Source of the DNA: an uncultured Oscillospiraceae bacterium
Lineage (GTDB): Bacteria; Bacillota; Clostridia; Oscillospirales; Acutalibacteraceae
Length of the DNA stretch: 16,438 nt
Direction of reading: 5' to 3'
Assembly: GCA_900550095.1 (NCBI GenBank)
Contig: URRG01000011.1
Span: 1 to 16,438 of the forward strand
In this document: piece after piece, positions 14,480 through 16,438 of the stretch
How positions within the stretch are numbered: position 1 is the first letter of the stretch
How the letters are laid out: every line of letters starts with the position of its first letter
Translations under genes and position numbers: made by a program
The notes under the pieces: generated by a model
What the model saw: the letters and a program-made list of their open reading frames with translations, nothing else
Database searches by the model: none
Told to the model about the DNA's origin: nothing

Positions 14480-15049
14480 ATGAAAATAATGGTAGAGACT
14501 TCCGCGCGCCATGTGCATCTGACGCAGGGCGATCTGGATACGCTGTTCGGGGCGGGGTACGCCCTTACCCCCAAGAAGGATCTTTCGCAGCCTGGGCAGT
14601 TCGCCTGCATGGAAAAGGTAGAAGTCGTGGGGCCGAAGTCATCGCTGAAAATGTCGATTCTGGGGCCTGTTCGTCCCGAGACGCAGATAGAGGTGGCCAA
14701 GACCGACGCACGCGCACTTGGGATCGACGCGCCTCTTCGTATGTCCGGCGACTTAGAGGGGACCCCCGGCTGCAAGATCATCGGGCCCAAGGGTGAAATA
14801 GAAGTTCAGAAGGGTGTCATTGTGGCAAAGCGTCATGCGCACATGACGCCCGAGCAGGCGGTGGAATACGGTGTTACCGATGGGGAGGCCGTGGGCCTTC
14901 GGTTGGAATACAACGACCGAGCTTTGATTTTTGGAGACGTAATCGTCCGCGTCAGCAAAACGGCGGGTCTGGCTGTTCATATCGACACGGATGAAGCCAA
15001 CGCCGCGGGTCTTACCGGCACTGTAGACGGCGAGATCGTCAAATTCTGA
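14480..15049 (+). CDS. pduL: Phosphate propanoyltransferase / phosphotransacylase, PduL family
   Basis: PduL converts acyl-CoA plus phosphate to acyl phosphate and CoA (acetyl or propionyl), feeding acetate/propionate kinase for ATP. It is unrelated to the Pta enzyme. The 189-residue product has two PTAC-type repeats with zinc-binding histidines: SARHVHL (8-14; His11 and His13) and KRHAHM (117-122; His119 and His121), plus a late His167 in VHIDTDEAN. The GPVRPETQIEVAKTDARALG stretch (62-81) is also characteristic. I place the start at ATG 14480, giving MKIMVETSARHVHL, as in relatives; GGAG lies about 12 bases upstream. An in-frame ATG at 14462 adds six residues and has no ribosome binding site. 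There is no N-terminal encapsulation peptide of the kind seen in microcompartment PduL, and no shell genes are nearby, so a cytosolic housekeeping or fermentative role is more likely. Confidence 0.93.
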   Translation: MKIMVETSARHVHLTQGDLDTLFGAGYALTPKKDLSQPGQFACMEKVEVVGPKSSLKMSILGPVRPETQIEVAKTDARALGIDAPLRMSGDLEGTPGCKIIGPKGEIEVQKGVIVAKRHAHMTPEQAVEYGVTDGEAVGLRLEYNDRALIFGDVIVRVSKTAGLAVHIDTDEANAAGLTGTVDGEIVKF

Positions 15050-15110
15050 TTCCCGCCGGTATCTCGCGGGGGCCGCAGATATTTTTGAAAACTGTATTAT
15101 AAACAGATAA

Positions 15111-15149
15111 GCCTTCGGAACCTTCCGGTTCCGAAGGCCTTTGTTTTTT
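15111..15149 (+). terminator. Rho-independent terminator after pduL
   Basis: A perfect 12-bp stem, GCCTTCGGAACC (15111-15122) with GGTTCCGAAGGC (15127-15138), has a TTCC loop and is followed by CTTTGTTTTTT. It lies between convergent genes; the minus-strand continuation (TTATCTGTTT) is a poorer tract. Confidence 0.92.
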
Positions 15150-15170
15150 CAGAGGTTTGCCTTTCCGTAT

Positions 15171-16438
15171 TCAGGGATTCTCCTGTGCGCCGTCTTCAAA
15201 AAGATACATAGAGAAAAACCGTTCCAGAGCGAACCAGTAGAGGTCTGGGTCGCTTTGGGCACACTGCGCATGGGAAGCCCCAGGGATGACGAGTTTTTCT
15301 TTGGGACACGTTGCAGAAGCGTAGAGGCGTTCCATGTCGCTTACCGGCACCAGCGAGTCTTCGCCGCCATGGATAAAGAGCGTCGGAGTGGAGGAATGGA
15401 TTACGGAAGAAAGACAGGAGGCTGAGGCAGGGGAATAGCCGTTATATAAGGAGGAAAGGCTGTCCGCCGCGTTCAAAAAGGGAAAGGAGGGCAGCCCGAA
15501 ATCCGTCTGCAGCTTTCGGGAAAGGGCGTCCCATGGGGAGAGATATGCGGAATCCTCGGCTATAGCCTTTACGTTTTCCGGCAATTTTTCGCCTGAAGCC
15601 GTCAAAGCGGCGGCCCCGCCCATGGAAAGGCCGAATATCCCGATGCTGCATTCGGGATATTCGGAGGCGAGCTTTTCGCACCATGCGGCCACATCGCGGC
15701 CGTCTCGGATCCCCATGGAGACAGGGGCCCAGGAGTTCTTGCCGTGGCCCCGCAGGTCGGGGATGAGAAGACTGCAGCCCATCCGATAGAAATGTCCGGC
15801 GTATTCCTGCATATAACTGCCGTCGCACCCATAGGGATGCAGAAGAACGACCCACCTTTCGCCGCCTTTTTGAACAATCCGGCGCGCGTAAAGGCTGTTT
15901 CCATTTTCAGCAGGAAGAGCTTCCCAGGTTAGGGACCCGGGCTCGCCTTTTACAGGCGCGGCAGCGGGAGCCGTGCCGGAAAAAGCCTGGGGCGCTAAAA
16001 GCTCCCGATAAAGTATTTCGCCTCCGGCGCCGTAAGCCGCAAGCCAGGCAGAGAGAAGGAGCGCGGTTGCCCGCAGTGCGGTTCTGCCCTTTTCCTGCTT
16101 GGTCTTTGGAAAGCGGATCCGTTTCGCCATATACACATGGGGAACGCCTTCGTCGTCAACAGGGGGACGAAAGACTCGTTTGTAGCCGCATTTTTTATAA
16201 AACCCCTGAGCCTGGACCTGGGCGCACAGAATAAGCTTCCCGGCGCCAAGCCTGGCGGCTTCTCTTTCCAGATATTCCAGCATGAGCCTGCCGGCTCCTG
16301 TTTTTCTGTATTCCTGGAGCACCGCCAATCTGCCAATGGTGAAAACGGAGGGACGTCCAGGATTTCGGACAAACATCCGCCCTGTGGCTACGGGCTTTCC
16401 GCCGCTTGTCAAAACCAGATGCCAGGCGGACCGGTCAA
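15171..16438 (-). CDS. GNAT acetyltransferase fused to membrane-anchored alpha/beta hydrolase (5' end outside window)
   Basis: The frame is open to the window edge; the codons before the TTG at 16412 still read as GNAT (AWHLVL), so the true start lies beyond. Numbered from that TTG, residues 1-100 are the core and end of a GNAT fold: KPVATGRMFV, the acetyl-CoA loop RKTGAG (36-41), GFYKKCGYKRVF, and the terminal strand VPHVYMAKRI, where GNAT proteins usually stop. Residues about 111-128 form a hydrophobic helix. The rest is an alpha/beta hydrolase with HPYG (192-195), DLRGHG (219-224), nucleophile Ser263 in GLSMGG, acid Asp352 in HGGEDS and His381 in GASHAQC. The catalytic triad looks intact. 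The internal ATG at 16130 has no ribosome binding site, which supports a real fusion. With one membrane helix, the GNAT part would be cytosolic and the hydrolase outside. Substrates are unknown. Confidence 0.85.
   Translation of the reverse strand, partial: DRSAWHLVLTSGGKPVATGRMFVRNPGRPSVFTIGRLAVLQEYRKTGAGRLMLEYLEREAARLGAGKLILCAQVQAQGFYKKCGYKRVFRPPVDDEGVPHVYMAKRIRFPKTKQEKGRTALRATALLLSAWLAAYGAGGEILYRELLAPQAFSGTAPAAAPVKGEPGSLTWEALPAENGNSLYARRIVQKGGERWVVLLHPYGCDGSYMQEYAGHFYRMGCSLLIPDLRGHGKNSWAPVSMGIRDGRDVAAWCEKLASEYPECSIGIFGLSMGGAAALTASGEKLPENVKAIAEDSAYLSPWDALSRKLQTDFGLPSFPFLNAADSLSSLYNGYSPASASCLSSVIHSSTPTLFIHGGEDSLVPVSDMERLYASATCPKEKLVIPGASHAQCAQSDPDLYWFALERFFSMYLFEDGAQENP

Noticed and set aside
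13372..15101. Shared AAAACTGTATTAT at about 13372 and about 15089
   Set aside because: A 13-base AT-rich match with different flanks on both sides; one lies in the GNAT relic, the other before a terminator. No sign of a mobile element.

Overview
The window looks like a chromosomal segment of a gut-type anaerobic Firmicute, most likely a Lachnospiraceae-like member of Clostridia. The reasons are strong AGGAGG-type ribosome binding sites, moderate GC (roughly 50-55% by eye), a CIRCE heat-shock operator, a Firmicute-style FtsZ tail, and a gene set (class I fumarase beta subunit, small PduL, CorA, MoxR/DUF58/transglutaminase operon) typical of that group. Nothing in the sequence fixes the genus. 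I see no phage, transposase, CRISPR, rRNA or tRNA genes; this is mostly core or housekeeping territory.

Layout. (1) 1-294 is the 3' end of ftsZ, closed by a terminator. A gene-poor stretch of about 360 bases follows, then a good extended -10 promoter for corA at 934-1860, with a possible 54-residue small ORF overlapping the corA start. (2) fumarase beta subunit and a CDF metal exporter form a pair (2094-3913), closed by a strong terminator. (3) htpG (4118-6031) stands alone behind a sigma-A-type promoter whose start site falls inside a near-perfect CIRCE element, so HrcA control is expected. An 18-bp terminator follows. (4) A minus-strand operon (11482 down to 6364) encodes MoxR ATPase, a DUF58 protein, a membrane transglutaminase (coupled by an ATGA overlap) and a small zinc-ribbon protein. 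A promoter lies upstream and a terminator downstream. (5) Divergent from it, a sirtuin deacylase and a conserved hypothetical helical protein run on the plus strand to a bidirectional terminator. (6) On the minus strand, a family 4 uracil-DNA glycosylase is followed by the frameshifted, truncated relic of a GNAT acetyltransferase. (7) Between the glycosylase and pduL lies a tandem pair of 111-bp units, each with three potential hairpins. (8) pduL (phosphotransacylase) has its own promoter and terminator. The window ends inside a minus-strand gene that fuses a GNAT domain to a membrane-anchored alpha/beta hydrolase.

Most genes act independently. The clearest functional units are the MoxR-DUF58-transglutaminase operon (probably an envelope-associated chaperone/protease-like system of unknown substrate), the heat-shock-controlled htpG, and the sirtuin/hypothetical pair. 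The features most worth a second look are the structured tandem repeat at 14165-14373 and the GNAT-hydrolase fusion. The lone fumarase beta subunit and the small ORF overlapping corA come next. None of these alone establishes a new biological system.
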